This document shows, piece after piece, positions 1-13,200 of a stretch of 64,000 nt of DNA (position 1 is its first letter; every line of letters starts with the position of its first letter). The stretch lies in the NCBI GenBank assembly GCA_014706295.1, contig JACSVZ010000011.1, forward strand, positions 8,864,163 through 8,928,162, written 5' to 3'. The position numbers and the translations under genes are program-made. The DNA comes from Lycocorax pyrrhopterus obiensis (taxonomy: Eukaryota; Chordata; Aves; Passeriformes; Paradisaeidae). The notes below the pieces were generated by a model. It was given only the letters and a program-made list of their open reading frames with translations, was not told the DNA's origin and did no database searches.

Positions 1-1460
1 TAATGAGCCCATAGCAATTCTCAAATCAGTAGCCTATAACTATAATATGTATCTCCAACTCTGGTAGAATCTAGGTAAAGCACCACATAACACATCACAT
101 AGAAGTAAGAGAATATGGTGAAGATTTTATATAGCTTCATTTTGCAAATCCTTTCAGAATTTTATGTTTTCTTATCTTAAGGTGACAAAGACAAATCTAT
201 AGAGACTGATATATACAGTACTTGAACCATACTGAACAATTTTTGTTGGAATTCTTTGTAGTATACATAGGCAGTGATAACAACGTGAGATTAACACTGA
301 GCATATAAGCAAGGCTGTGTAATTATCCTGTGAATCCAAATAACATTAAAAAAATGAGAAAAAGCCCCCTTGTCTGCCTTGACAATAGTGTAATAAATTA
401 TTCGTCTGGCATAGCAACAGAATGAAGGAAAAGAGTACAGAACATCAGCTTGAATCAAAACAACTGATGAGACAACCTATTTAAGGTGAGATAATTCTTC
501 ATGTTTCTGAAAATATCTAGTGGTCATCCTCCCTCAGGCTTTGTTTCCATGCACTGATTGCAATTGTTTTCAGACAGAGATGCAGCCGTGTCTGCTCTCA
601 CCCCGACCTGGTGCTCACAACTTGGTTTTTAAAATATTTTGCTCAATTAAAGCACAGTAAGCAAAGCTGCTTACTCTGTCCAAACCATCCATTCTATCAG
701 GGTTTCATAAAGAAAAGTTACATAAGATCCTTACTTGAATGCATGTGGATTTGACTCTAACTTTCTCTCAGGCCCTCAAAGGTGCCATTGTGTGGAGAAA
801 GATCATTTATCCTCTTGTCACTCTGAAACTGCCAGCGAGCCTGTGAAATGGGGAACATGCCACATAATTAGAAAATTATCCACTGCCAACTTGCTATTAT
901 CCTATGCCTTTTCTAGAAAGAACAAAAGGTGTGCCACACTGACAGCACTTCACAGGCAACACAAGAAGCTCTCAAGAGTTTCCAGCAATCTTCAACATAA
1001 CAAACAGGAGATAGTTTATAATATGATAGGTAAAGCTAAGGCCTTTAAGGAACACAAAACCCATGTACTTAGTGTACATTAGCACTAGCAGTGAAAATCA
1101 TAGTAGAATGGTTGTTTCTTAGCCTGAACACTTTTCTGTTTAGGCTAAAGGTTCCAATCCCATGAACTGGGGCTTCAGTCTTCATAGAACATTGTATTTC
1201 TGTAACAAGCACATTAACACAAGGAGACTTTTGTCTCCAGGCTCCCATTGTTAGATTACTCTTTATATTAGATTGTCACAGAAGAGGCTTTTTTTTTTAC
1301 AAAGTAAAACATCTGAAAGATTATAAGCAGAAATGATAGGAATACAGAAGAAAGTCCACAGGATAACATTTAGGGGGAAAGACATCAATATTTTGTAGAA
1401 AAATCTTGAATGGGAAAAGAGGGAAAAGAGGATTTTTCATATGAAAGCTAAACACGGCTC
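1..1460. other. Noncoding stretch, no feature recognised
   Basis: AT-rich single-copy-looking DNA. An open frame of 115 codons (735-1082, plus strand) is present. Its translation resembles no family I know, and its composition matches the flanks, so I treat it as chance. No repeat consensus, splice-flanked exon or RNA gene was recognised. Confidence 0.6.
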
Positions 1461-1806
1461 ACAGTTCATGGATTTCTCCTGCTTGAAATACTCAGGTCAT
1501 TAACATTAAGTACGGCTTCTGTACCTCTTGGAGGAATTTCAGTGTTACACAGGTGCCAGTTCACCACACGGAGAAGGTTACTCTGATGACTTTGTCTTCC
1601 ACACTGCAAAGCCACCAAGGCCCAAATACTCTGCAGTGCTGCTCCCGAGAGCACAGCGCAGCACCCCGAGAGCCACTGGAGATAGCGCTGGGAGGCGCAT
1701 CCTTTGCCAGTCCCTGCCACAGAGCAGGAGGTAGTGCTGAGACTGATGCCACATTTTCTGAAAATGGTGTCAGAAAATGAAGGTATTGTTTCCATCTCAA
1801 ACACAA
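1461..1806. other. GC- and CpG-richer pocket, function unknown
   Basis: The pocket stands out from its AT-rich, CpG-poor flanks. Five CpG dinucleotides fall within about 51 bases (1646-1697), with further ones near 1512 and 1567. Open frames of 68-112 codons lie on both strands. That is expected where GC content lowers stop-codon frequency, so none is called as a gene. The pocket could be a noncoding RNA exon, a small regulatory element, or an old GC-rich mobile-element fragment. The sequence does not decide between these. Confidence 0.35.
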
Positions 1807-3639
1807 TTCAAGAATTAGACAATGGAACTCATACAGCTGTCAAAAAAAAATTGGCTGAAGGTTAGGAAAATTTCTGGTGAGAACATTGTAAAGGGAACTG
1901 AAAATACACGTCTGCAAGTGAGAAGGAAAAGTTCTATTCTTACTCCACAATTATGTGTAGAAAACACATCACAGAGTTGTACCTCAGCTAATGCTCCATG
2001 AACTGTGACAATCTTGTAGTGCATTCACCCAGGCTTTTTGTAGTTGCATCAGGAAGGAAACATTCACTGTATCTACAGATGGCTGCAAACATTGTATCAG
2101 AGACCCAGCAAGTTATTCATCACACTTCTAACAGGCTGCTAAAAGGCACGGGTTCAAAGAGCTGAATGACTCAATCATAACTATTTGCTGTTAAATTCAC
2201 CTTACCATCCTCTTTTTATTTACAGTTATGTAAGGTTTACCTCGATCAAGTAAATTAAAGGGTTACCCACTTTCTACTAGCACTGTTAAATGTTTGAGAA
2301 AGTACCCAAATCACAGGAGTTTTATAATGCCATGGCAGTTAACACATTCTCCAATACAGTGCTTTCCTTTACACACCAGGGCATAATGGCTCAGCTGTAG
2401 AGCTTGAATTTGGACTGAGGAATTTTACTTTCCAACCTTTGTTTCATTTTCCCTGTGGATGCCAAGCTGCTTAGCTTGCCAGGCCACATCCTACATCTAC
2501 AACAAAAGCAGGAAATGTATGTAGTGCTCAAATTCCACGCTCCTAGTCTGGAAACCACTCAGTTACACAGTGCAAGATATTTTCTTGATGCTCAGGTACT
2601 GATAGTGAAGTTCTGTTCTTGGATTCCTCTCCTGGCCTGTTGTCTGATGTAGTCACTTGTAATGTGTCTGTGGCCCTGGCACACTTCTTGCTGGAAGTCA
2701 AATTTCACAAATTCCAAATCTTTCTAAACCTTTACCTTTTTTTGTTTGCTAATCAAATAGGAAGGGCTATTATGGAGTACATGCCCCATGTCACAATGAG
2801 AAAAATAATTTCACTCTGTTCTTAGAAATGTTTAACTACTATGGGGGAGAATAACATCAAAAGTCACTGTGAATTGTATGATTCTAATTGGGAAATTAGG
2901 AAAAAAAGAACTCGAAATAAAAAAAAAAATTAAAAATCCTTCCATCTAGCACTAACATATTCAAGGAGAACAATAATGTGCATTCTTAACCAAACTTAAT
3001 AGAGATTCACTCTGCAGTATATTCCAGACACACATTCACACCATGTTTCTTAAAAATAAACAAGTGAAAAGTAAAAAACATAACCGCCAGAGGAAGGTTA
3101 TTTATGCTCAAACTGTACTGGAGAAATTAGTCAAGGGCAATTCATGCATGTGAAAATATGATTTCTAACACTGCCAAGGTCGATAAGAACTTAGGGAGTA
3201 AATGCTGACCACATAAATCAAAGATGCCTAGAGGCAGTTTTGAAGATGAGTGGCGAGGCTTTAATAGTTTTAAAAAGCCTGTTAGTAGTCCAAATGAATC
3301 AGCAATGATACAAGAAAAGCAAATAACTTGTTTGTGAAAGGAACAAACCATGCTTGATGTCCTTCTGTGGATTGGATTGCCCAGACCCAGAATCATACAA
3401 TTCTGTCCTGCATTTCAGAAGCAAGGATCTGATTATTCCTCAAAACTGAAAAATGACTAGAGATGCACCAATGTAAATAAATCCAAACTGCCAAATTAGT
3501 TTGCTTACAAAAATATTTTAAGAAAAAGACAACTTCAGTGACTAAAGTACTTTATAGGAACATTTCCTGTTTTGCCAAGATGTCTAAAGAGAAATACATT
3601 TTATCCGAAAATGCATACTGGATAGCAAGCTTTTTTATT
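1807..3639. other. Noncoding stretch, no feature recognised
   Basis: AT-rich DNA with short A-runs near 2920. All open frames are under 85 codons and are not family-like. No repeat family or RNA gene was recognised. Confidence 0.6.
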
Positions 3640-3692
3640 GTTTCAGTTTGCTGGGGGTTTTTTTGTTTTGTTTTTTGGTGGTTTTTAACAAT
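3640..3692. repeat. G/T-rich low-complexity tract
   Basis: A run of T interrupted by G blocks (five G near 3653, then repeated TTTTG-type units). It is the first of several strand-asymmetric G/T or A/C tracts in the window. There is no clear unit length. Confidence 0.7.
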
Positions 3693-6600
3693 TTCCCCAT
3701 GGTATGTGAACAAAAAGCAAATAACTTTTTTTCCCCTCTAAAACAGAAAATTGACAACTTTTCATTTTAAGCCCAGCCACTGAACTAAAGAGTACTTCTG
3801 CCTAGCTGGCTGCCCACAGTCCTTTGGTTGCCACTGTAATATCTAAACTTCTCCTGTTTCAGGTTGCCTTTCCAAAACACTGTGTAAGTTAGAGCATGCT
3901 CATTTCCCACACAGCTCAGATATCTGGGATACATATCTAGGGTGATATATGAAGATATCTGAAATCAAAGAGAACTTTAAAACAATCTCTTAAAGGAACT
4001 CAGTTTGCACAATTAAAAATAGCTTGAATTACTAACAGAATGAGTTTGTGTCTGAGTCAGACCCTTCTAAACCTTAAACAAAGATGAATTCAGAATAGAG
4101 CTGGCAATTAGAACTCACTGTGTATTTATTCATTTGTATTAATAATTAATAGTAGGTTTTTGAATGTTCCTGTGTTGTACCAATATCTCATATTTTAGAA
4201 AATACAATCCATGACAGCATCCTGATTTTACTACTGAAGATATTTAAACCATTTCTTATGTTGTTTCTGTGTAGGCAAACTGTTAAGTTACCACAACCCC
4301 TTTCGGCACGGACTCTTCACTCTCTCATGCTCCTATTAACAAATTCCACGGCTATTCCAAACTATTCCTCTTCTCTTCCTGGACACTGCTGTTTAATATC
4401 TCTGCCACCTTGATATCAGAAAAAAAAAGGTTGACTAGACATGTAGATTCCTCTGATTAAGGGATAATTAATCTGGCATATTCAAAACTTCAGCATGAGC
4501 AAGCAGTGGAAGTCAGAATAGTGAGACCACAAGGATGCTGTGGAGGCAAATGAAAGTAGATATTTATGGATCTGTTGAATACAGGCAGAAGAATGTAACC
4601 TGAAGTCTTGCAGCCAATTGAAATTTGTTGTCAAAGCGTGCAGGAGGAAAAGAAGGAAGGTAAAGAGGGAAACCATCAGCCAAACATGCAAAACTGCTGC
4701 TTTCTACTTCACACAGTTATGACTCCAGGCAGAAACTGGGCAGATGATTGTGTATATCTGAGAAGCAACAGGGCAAGTCTCATTGCTAATCTTTGTGTCA
4801 GAGACACTAGTGTTTCTGCATCAATACTTCCTATCTTTTTGGCCTTTTAATTTTTTTCATTCATTTCCTCTATTCTTAGTCTCAGAACCATTCTGGAGTC
4901 AGAGTTTGGAGAGCTTGATTCAAATTTCCAAAGAGTGAAAGAATATTTGATCTCACATGAGCATAATTTGATCAGCAAGCGTGGCAGTGATCAAAAACTA
5001 AGTACTATAGTTCCCTAGGTTTTTTTCCTGCGTAGCTGTGCACTGATTCCTATTTGTATAAGACAATGAATTGAAAGAGGAGGTTTTCAGAGTCCTCTCA
5101 CTCTGGAGAGGGTAAGAGTGTTGGGCAAACTGCACGCAAAACACAGACAGAAAATACAATAAGACCTCATTACATTTATTACAGTCACTGGTTATCCCGG
5201 TAAATATCTCACTGAAGAACATATGGAAAGCCCACAGCCACAGCTGCCCAAGAACTCCTGAGACTCTTGAGACTAGACCTGTACACAGTTGTTTCCTCAC
5301 ATAAAACTTCTACCTTTCTCTTTTCCTCTCTTATACAGAGAAGGAAAAGAAGCTAAGACGAGTCTTCCTCCTTGAGATGAGTTGGTAAAGATCAAACAGT
5401 ATTTGCATGAAGTTTCCAGTGAAATTTTGCCAGAGGACAAAGGGCTGTATGGGCCAAGAAAAACCAGAAGCTCTACAAGTGTAGGAGGACTGTGTTTGTT
5501 GGCTGAGTTTGAGAATAAATTGAAGTCAAACTAAAGAGCCAACAGCAGCTGTGTCTCAACTTTTACATTTTTTTTTTTTTTAAATCCCAGCACAGCATGC
5601 AAATAATTTGTTATGGACTTGAACTGGAGAAGCCAAGTATATAGTATTGTGAAACTGAAATCCAAAAATATAGTATTTCATGTTAGGAGACCTGTAGCTC
5701 GTAAGCCCAAACCACTATTTGCATTCAATTTTCTGGCTTGGTCACAAGCACTCTTGCTTCCTGATATATTTAACTAAAATATGCAGGTATTGCCTCACAC
5801 GCACCTTCTTTGGCTTTTACCAATGCCTATGAACATGTGCACAATGTTTTAGATCACCACCAGACTTCAGTACCAGCAATATCAGTTTCTGGGTTGGCTT
5901 TTTTTGTTGTTTAATAGAGTGCAATGAAGATTTCTGTCTGTGGATGCATCTGGAGGTTGTTGGAACACTTTGACTCATATTCCCAACATATTCTCATAAA
6001 ACTGATCAGCTGCTCAAAGACAAAAGCACCACTGCTCCCTCCCTGCACACACCATTTTGAGAGATAGAGTGAAGTAAAAATGATATAAAAATAATATATA
6101 ACTTATTAAGAGGAAGAGCACGACACTTTCTTGAGCCACTCTGTAGCTCAAAGGGAAAGCACAACAGTCAACTCCCAAACTCTTTCCTGATCCCTCATCC
6201 CCACAGTTTTGCTAGGTTTTCCCACAGGGCACACAAGCAACAATTGCTCTCCATGTATCCATTGGAAGCTCATTCAGGGCATCTTCTTAGGAGAGATTTT
6301 TAATCTGGCATAAATTCCTTAGTGTGGTAACACTGCCCCATCCTCCAAATGGCTGGGAAAATTCACATTAACTTCAATGAGCATTAAACAAAGTGCAGAT
6401 TTGATTGCCCAAAGAAACGGGCAGAAATACAGGTATTTTCAAAGAATATTTATTGCTATGGTAGTTGATCTGAAGTGCTTCAGAGTCACTTCAGGCCAAG
6501 TTCAGGATTTACACAAGGAGAAAGAACAAGAAAAAGTGTAATACCCTGTATGTTGTTTTCTTTTTGGTTTTTTTTTTTGGACCAAATTGTCATAAAATAT

Positions 6601-7020
6601 TGTATTTTATAGGTAGGAGTAATAAAACCAAAGCGGCATGGCCAATTAAAATGTACATTATTTTGAGAGATAAAAAAGGCAGATCAATTATGATGTTTCA
6701 ACCCATCAATGGTAATTTATATTAGCTGAGAATCTGTCCCTAAATATTAAAAGAGCAGCCTTGACACTTCCTTCCCCCTTCCCAATTCTCGACTTTAAAG
6801 ACACTTTGCAGTTCAACAGCACAGAGTAAGAGAAACTCTACTTTATGCTGCTTCTGGGCGATAGCACAGCTATTGTCTGCACCAAAATAACTGCAAAATT
6901 GTGTGGGTTTTTTAAAAGATAGAGAGAAGAATAACAACCTAACTATAAGCACAAAGGCAATTTTAGCTAAGTAAAATACAATTACACCAGCTAGAATTTC
7001 TTTTGGACATGATTAGTAAC
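3693..7020. other. Noncoding stretch with minor simple sequence
   Basis: Mostly AT-rich DNA. A T-run occurs near 5568-5582 and another pyrimidine run near 6555-6580. A strong splice-acceptor-like and donor-like pair frames 21 bases at 3863-3883, but this is too short to call an exon. Open frames reach 100 codons (4998-5300, minus) without recognisable content. Confidence 0.55.
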
Positions 7021-7195
7021 AAACGTTTCTTGTCCTATGAAAATGTGCCAGGAAATTTTAATTGACTGCAAGCATCCAAGGCTGCCATTAAACACATCAT
7101 CTGAAAGATTAATGCTTTTGGCCCACACTTAACCATCATGTAACCTGCTTTATGGTTTACAAGATGGAATGACTTTGTTTTACATGACAGTTATT
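7021..7195. other. Possible conserved noncoding sequence
   Basis: AT-rich but complex sequence with many homeobox-like TAAT/ATTA cores and no repeat signature. It directly abuts an old palindromic repeat. The enhancer-like reading rests only on texture, not on any alignment. Confidence 0.2.
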
Positions 7196-7294
7196 GGGCC
7201 TAATTCTGCTCACGATTATGCCAGTGAAAATTTTGGAGCAAGTCCATTAAAGTCAATAGCTCTATAAAATAAGAGTAAAATTAGACTCAGGCCC
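7196..7294. mobile_element. Old palindromic (MITE-like) interspersed repeat
   Basis: The ends form an imperfect inverted repeat. The left end begins GGGCCTAATTCTGC and the right end reads, on the minus strand, GGGCCTGAGTCTAA; 10 of the first 12 positions match. The middle carries the motif CCATTAAAGTCAATAG. From memory, this layout matches a palindromic nonautonomous element common in turtles, crocodilians and birds, whose centre reads CATTGAAGTCAATG. It has no coding capacity. A second partial start (GGCCAGATTCTGC, about 7331) follows closely. The family name is uncertain. Confidence 0.55.
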
Positions 7295-10200
7295 ACCATG
7301 CAATTTAATAATAACTATTATTACAAGTTAGGCCAGATTCTGCTTTTCCAATTGTTAACAAGTGGAACCAAGCACTAGGTATCCCATTCTTCTAAGATAA
7401 AAGGTGCCTGCATTAAGACTTGGCCCTTCCACAGAGACCCAGGCTCACAAACCTTCTCTGACATGACCCACTGTGATGAGACCACTGCAGGCACGAACAT
7501 TCCCCAGAATTTTGGAAGGACCCCATCGTGAAAATGCAGAAGAAAAGTGAGGAATTCAGAAGAGGATTTTTTATTATAATAACATTTGCTTGCGAATCAA
7601 TTCAGAATTACAGATTCTCTTTTTTAACATCAAAAGTTTGAGCCACTGTTGTTCTAAAACCAGTAATTTCAATATATACTCAATTTGGAGGCTTTTGAAC
7701 AAAACTAAATATACAGGTTATGCACAAACTGTGCTGTACAAATTGAGACCAGCATTAGGTCACTGCACAAGCCACTGTACTTAGCACAACTCTGGGCCAG
7801 AGACAGCGGGAGAAGACAGGAAGTAGAAAGGGAGTAAGACGCTGTATCAAAATAGATGCACAGGGATTTGTTCCCCTGCTTAAGAAATGAGCTAAATTAT
7901 TATTACTTTCTTGGGAAAATCACATTCTGAAAAAAACCCCAAGTGACTCTTGTCCCCTCTCTTCTGTTTCTGGTGCTCCATTACCACATTGTAATTGCTC
8001 ATTGCTTGAATTTTTAAATTGCAAACTGTTGCTAACCAGCAGCTTTACAAGGACCACATGTAAATGAAAAGCTTCCTTCCCAAGTCCACTGACAACCAGC
8101 TGACTTGAAAAAGTATGTTTCTATCTATTACAGCACATGTACAGGTTGATAGCTTTCAAATGGTCCCATTTATGTTAGAACTGGTAAAGTGATATTCTAT
8201 TATTTCATTGAAAATAAAATGTATTGAGACATTTCATGCTGTTTTCCATCTTCCTTCTGTTTTAATGTTACTTTAACTGTGATTTGTGCTATCTAACAAC
8301 TAAAAGTTATCCAAAATAATTGTTGTACATTACATCCATTGCATTAAAGATGATCTGTGTTTATAAAACAAGATTGTTTTATGAATAAAGTACACTGAGA
8401 AAATAGAGCTGTCTCAACAGCAATTGTGTCAGGTAAAAATACAGTGATATAGCTTGAATTTCTACACTTCAGTGCATCCCTTGAAGGCGTGAAATGCCTA
8501 ATAGATGGTAGCGTGCATTATTCTCCAAATCTTCTTTTATATGCCTATTTCAAATATTTGATTATTGCCTGGCTAATAATAGGTGCTTCATCAGTTGAAG
8601 AACAGACCAGAGAAGACAGTGTAAATTGTAGCATGCAATTGTTCACTGACTGCCACTGAAAACGTGTAGCCACTGCTGCATGACAACCTCCGTCTGGTGT
8701 CTGCAGCCACCGCTTCATGGGACAGCAAGGAAAGCTGTGGGGAACTGGGAAAAACCCACCCGGACACCAATCCCACCCCATTCATTTTTAAGTGCATAGC
8801 ATGCTCCAGAGGACAGAAGAGCCCACCTGGGGCCAGTGAAAACACATCACAGCAGTCACTGATTTATTGGCATCAGGAGCTGGGTGGTGAAAAGGCTGTG
8901 AACCTTCCAGTTCCACAGCAGTGCTGTCTAGCACTGCTCATTCCCTCTTTCCCTGAGCTCCTTCACCTCGGCCATCCCAGAAACCTCATGGAGACATATT
9001 TTAGTTGCATCCTACACTGAAGATGTGCAGAACTGCATCTGAATTGAATCTGGAAGGGGCCAAGGAGACTGGTAGCCAAAACCCATTTCTGAGGCTGTGT
9101 TATGAAGGAGACTCTTGAGAGCAGGGCAGTTTTGTGAAACAGAGCAGTGAGGGGCTTCTGAGCCAACCACAAATAGATGAGCATGTTGCAGAAACAAAGG
9201 GACTGAAAAAAACTCCAAAAGCTGCCCAGAAAAGAGCAAGATATGAAGGAATTGAAGCAAAAAGTTACTCTTGGAGTCTGATGATTTTACCTTTCTGCAT
9301 ATTCAGAGAGAGTCTTCAAGAGAAAGATAAATGGATAATGTGGCTTTTAAATTGCAAAATAAATGGCTCATCCCTGAGGCTCCAAAAATTTTAATGAAGT
9401 GATCGGAGATGGACGTAAGTAACACAAATAGGAAGCATTTCCTCTCTAGTGCCAACAAATACCTCAGGGCGAGACTGGAAGCATCACTAGCACCACTCTC
9501 AGTGACAAAGACTACACAGGTTACTGGGGATGGAAGAAAATGTGTCTTTACTTTTCTCAGTGCCAGCCTACAGGCTTGCCATGCTCAAACCACCCTGCCC
9601 TGGTGCTTGCTACCCCCACTCAGACCACTCACAAATTACTGAGGGCCATTCTGCAATAAGCCAACTGTGTTATCCAACCCTTTAACACTTAGAGAAGCCT
9701 TTTTATCCAGCAACAACATAGCAGGGTGGGTGCCAACAGATCCAAATGGGCTCTGGAATGATTTATTTATCCTAGGCTTCTAAGCCCCTTTTCCTCAGCA
9801 TTAATACCAAGATTAATGTGTCCCATCAGTGTGCTGCCAACAGGAACTTTAATAAAAGCAAGAACAACTAGTTGGCTTGGCTTTCTTTCTACTTAAGGTT
9901 AGGACATAATAAAAACAGCAGCCTACAAAGACTTTCCCTTTAATTTACTTATTACTTTACAAAATGAAAATAATTTCATCCAATTTAAATAAAACACACA
10001 GATTACAGGAACATAGGTACACCACTGCCTAAAGCCAATCATTAGTCAATTTTTAAAAGGATAGGTGTAATATATCTGCATATTTTAAAAGGTGCATATG
10101 CATCTTAAAACTTCCTAATAACTTAGTGCAGACAGGTGTATTTGAACCAAAGCACACAATATACAATACTTAGGAAGGATGCCAGGTCCATAAGGACAAT

Positions 10201-13200
10201 AACTGAAATCCATAGACCACATGACAGACGTGATGCATCTGCAAACTAACACTAAAGAATTTGCTAGAGATGAAGGAATAATTGTTTATATACGTATTGT
10301 CAAAACTGTGCCCTTTTAAATCTGTTTATCCCCACCTATTGCCAGGGACAATGCAAGTGTACCACGGCGATGGTCTCAGCCCTTAAACCTCCAACTGCCA
10401 ACAAATCACAACAAGCTGGGCTAGATTTTGTCCAGGATGACTTTGTGCTTTAGAACACCCTAGATCCTCAAATCTCCAGTTTCAAGATTCAAGCTCAAAG
10501 TATGTCCAGAATAGCTTGAAGAATACCTAATGAATGCTATTTGCAAACATAACAAATTAAATAAACAACCCAAACCTCTGTTCTAGGAGTTGCTGAGACA
10601 ATTTAGTGATGTTCTAACAAACTGCAGTGTAACAAAATCACCTACATGGACTGTGACTGATGCTGCAGACTGGGTATTGAATATCTGAATGCATAAAGGG
10701 TATTTTGGTAACTGCAAAGCTGCCTGAGCCATTTAACAGTAAGCTTTCAAATTAAACCTCAATCACATTGCTGTGCCACAAAATGTATCCATTTTTACCT
10801 GAGAGGTGTTTTAAGTTCTTTTTCTTGTGGTCATGAATCTTCCTGCCTTCTTTGGTGGAAAAAGTATGAATGTGTGCTCACATATTTGTCTGTCCTTCCT
10901 TCCCATCCCCAATTGTACCAATTGTTCACCTGGCTCAGGCACAGAAGCTGAAGAATTTCTGGGTGGTGGTGATGGGTGAGTGGAGCAGAAACTTCACTTC
11001 CCCCTAAAAGGCAGAGGTCGCTCAGCTGAAAGAACAGAAAGGCCTTTTATTCCTATAAAGAAAAGCAGAGGAAAAAGCTCTTCACAGTGAAGATGAAAAA
11101 TATTTTATTTGAATCCTGGGAAGAACTCGTTCTTCTTACACTGCAGAATGGTCTATTCACAGTACAATTTGAATAGCCTGTGGCTTTTCAAATGTCCACA
11201 ACAGGCAAAAAGGATACATTTTTACATTTATTTTTATTTTTAGATGTTATCTTCTGATCTCAGTATGTTTGCCACACAAAGACATTTCATGGTATCCCAT
11301 TCAAATGAGGAATTTAAAATTTTTTAATAATCTCGGGCACTTAGATTTTGAACTTCACCTATTTGGTTATTATCTCAACAATAACCTAGCATGGGGTTTT
11401 ATTTGTTGCCTCAAATTTTTAACAATTACTTGTATACTATTACAAAAAGAAAATTTCTGGCATGAAAAAACCCGGGGAATGTAAATTATGTCTAAAGGTC
11501 TTTTCATTCTTTTCATTTCATGAAATGTCTTACAATCATTTTGAAAATTCTCAAATGTTTCCTAGAAATACAGAGATTGTAATCCTTGAATTGCCAATGA
11601 TTTGGCACTGCAAAAGGCAAATGCTTGCAAAAAAAAAAAATATATACAACGTTTGCTGATAATGTAAGTGAAATGTTCTACGTCTAGAGTTTTACTAGAA
11701 ACACTACATAAATCAGTCAACAATGTAAAAATTGAGAACTGTAAAATGTAAAATTGACATTTAGCACAGAGAAGTTTCAAAGAGGTGTAATTATGTAATT
11801 TCTTTAATCAAGGGACACAAGGACACAAGCAATATCACAGGACATATCTAAGCTAACCACAGGGGTGCAGATTTGATTAGGAATACCTACATTTAAAGCC
11901 AGAGTTCTCCGTTTATGCAGTGCTTAGTGAATACCAGCAAAATGGAAATTCAGAATGTCACAGTCAGAACAAAAATTTCCTGCATACAAATTGTCAAGCT
12001 TTTCACTATAAGCTTTACATTTTGTGAAGACTCCCACTATTAAGCTAGATTTTAATTAATTTACCTAGCTTTACTAATTAATAGTGGCAGACATACTACT
12101 GCTGATTTTAACACGACAATAACAATATTTTTTTCAATTAATAAATATGATTTTGTCTCTTATAAAAAGTTGAAAAGAGAGGTAGACCCATTGAGCCCCA
12201 GTAAAATTATTTAATCCAGCTGCTGCACTGAGCTTAGAAAGAACACAGATAAATGGCTTGAGGAATCAACCCACCTCTAAATTTGATTTTACCAGCTGAA
12301 ACTACAACCAATGGTTTCTTGTTAAATCCTGTGCTCATCTGTGTTTGAAATAGTGGTAGACCAAAAGCCTGGTGTTTTCTAATGAAAGGTTAATGGCCTG
12401 CCTCTTTCTTCCTGCATTGAGATGTTTTCTGTTACAAGTTATTAGGTTTTGTTGGAAGGACAGAAAAAATGCCATCCACAAGTCCTATTTTATTTCCATA
12501 CCATCTTCACTTCTTCATTTTACCATGGCTGATTTTTGCTCATTTGCATTCCCTGTCTCATGCTGCCTCTGAATAACAACTGAAGACAACTTGTCCCAGT
12601 TGAATATCCCAGATTTTGAGAAAGTCTGATTATGGATCCTAATATACTGAAACAAATCACCACTGTAAAGACTCTGAGGTATGCAACAATCCAGACTGGG
12701 ATGCCTTACAGCGTGAGCCCACTTGAGCTTGAGAGTTGAGAGCCGAATGAAGTTGGCACCGATAGGATTTCATTTTTGGAGAGGACATCATGCAGGCCTT
12801 TACCCAGGGTAAGGGGGAGCCCTACAACTATTTTTTTTCTGAACTAGTTAAACCATTTCTAATTAATTATGATGGTTTCAGCTAAAACTTTCCAGATGAA
12901 CAGTTCAAGCTGGACCCAACACTGAATAATCATTGTGTTACTGAAGTGCTCTGGTGTATCCCAAGTCCTAACTTTTTGACTCAATGAAAAAACCAAAAAA
13001 TGAGCAGCATATGTTATCTCAATCCAGGAGATTTATAAAACTCAGATATCTTGTGATTGTGTTGCTTCTTTAGCGGGATAAAAATTCCTTTTCACCCCCT
13101 TCACTTTTGCAAAATTCCCCCCCTTGCTGCGTCTTAAAAATGTCAGGCATGCTTTACTGCTTCCAAATAAACATATCATGTTTGGCAGAATTAGTAGACA

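Noticed and set aside
2140..2165. tRNA-like GGTTCAAA box B
   Set aside because: No box A, acceptor stem or cloverleaf could be placed around it.
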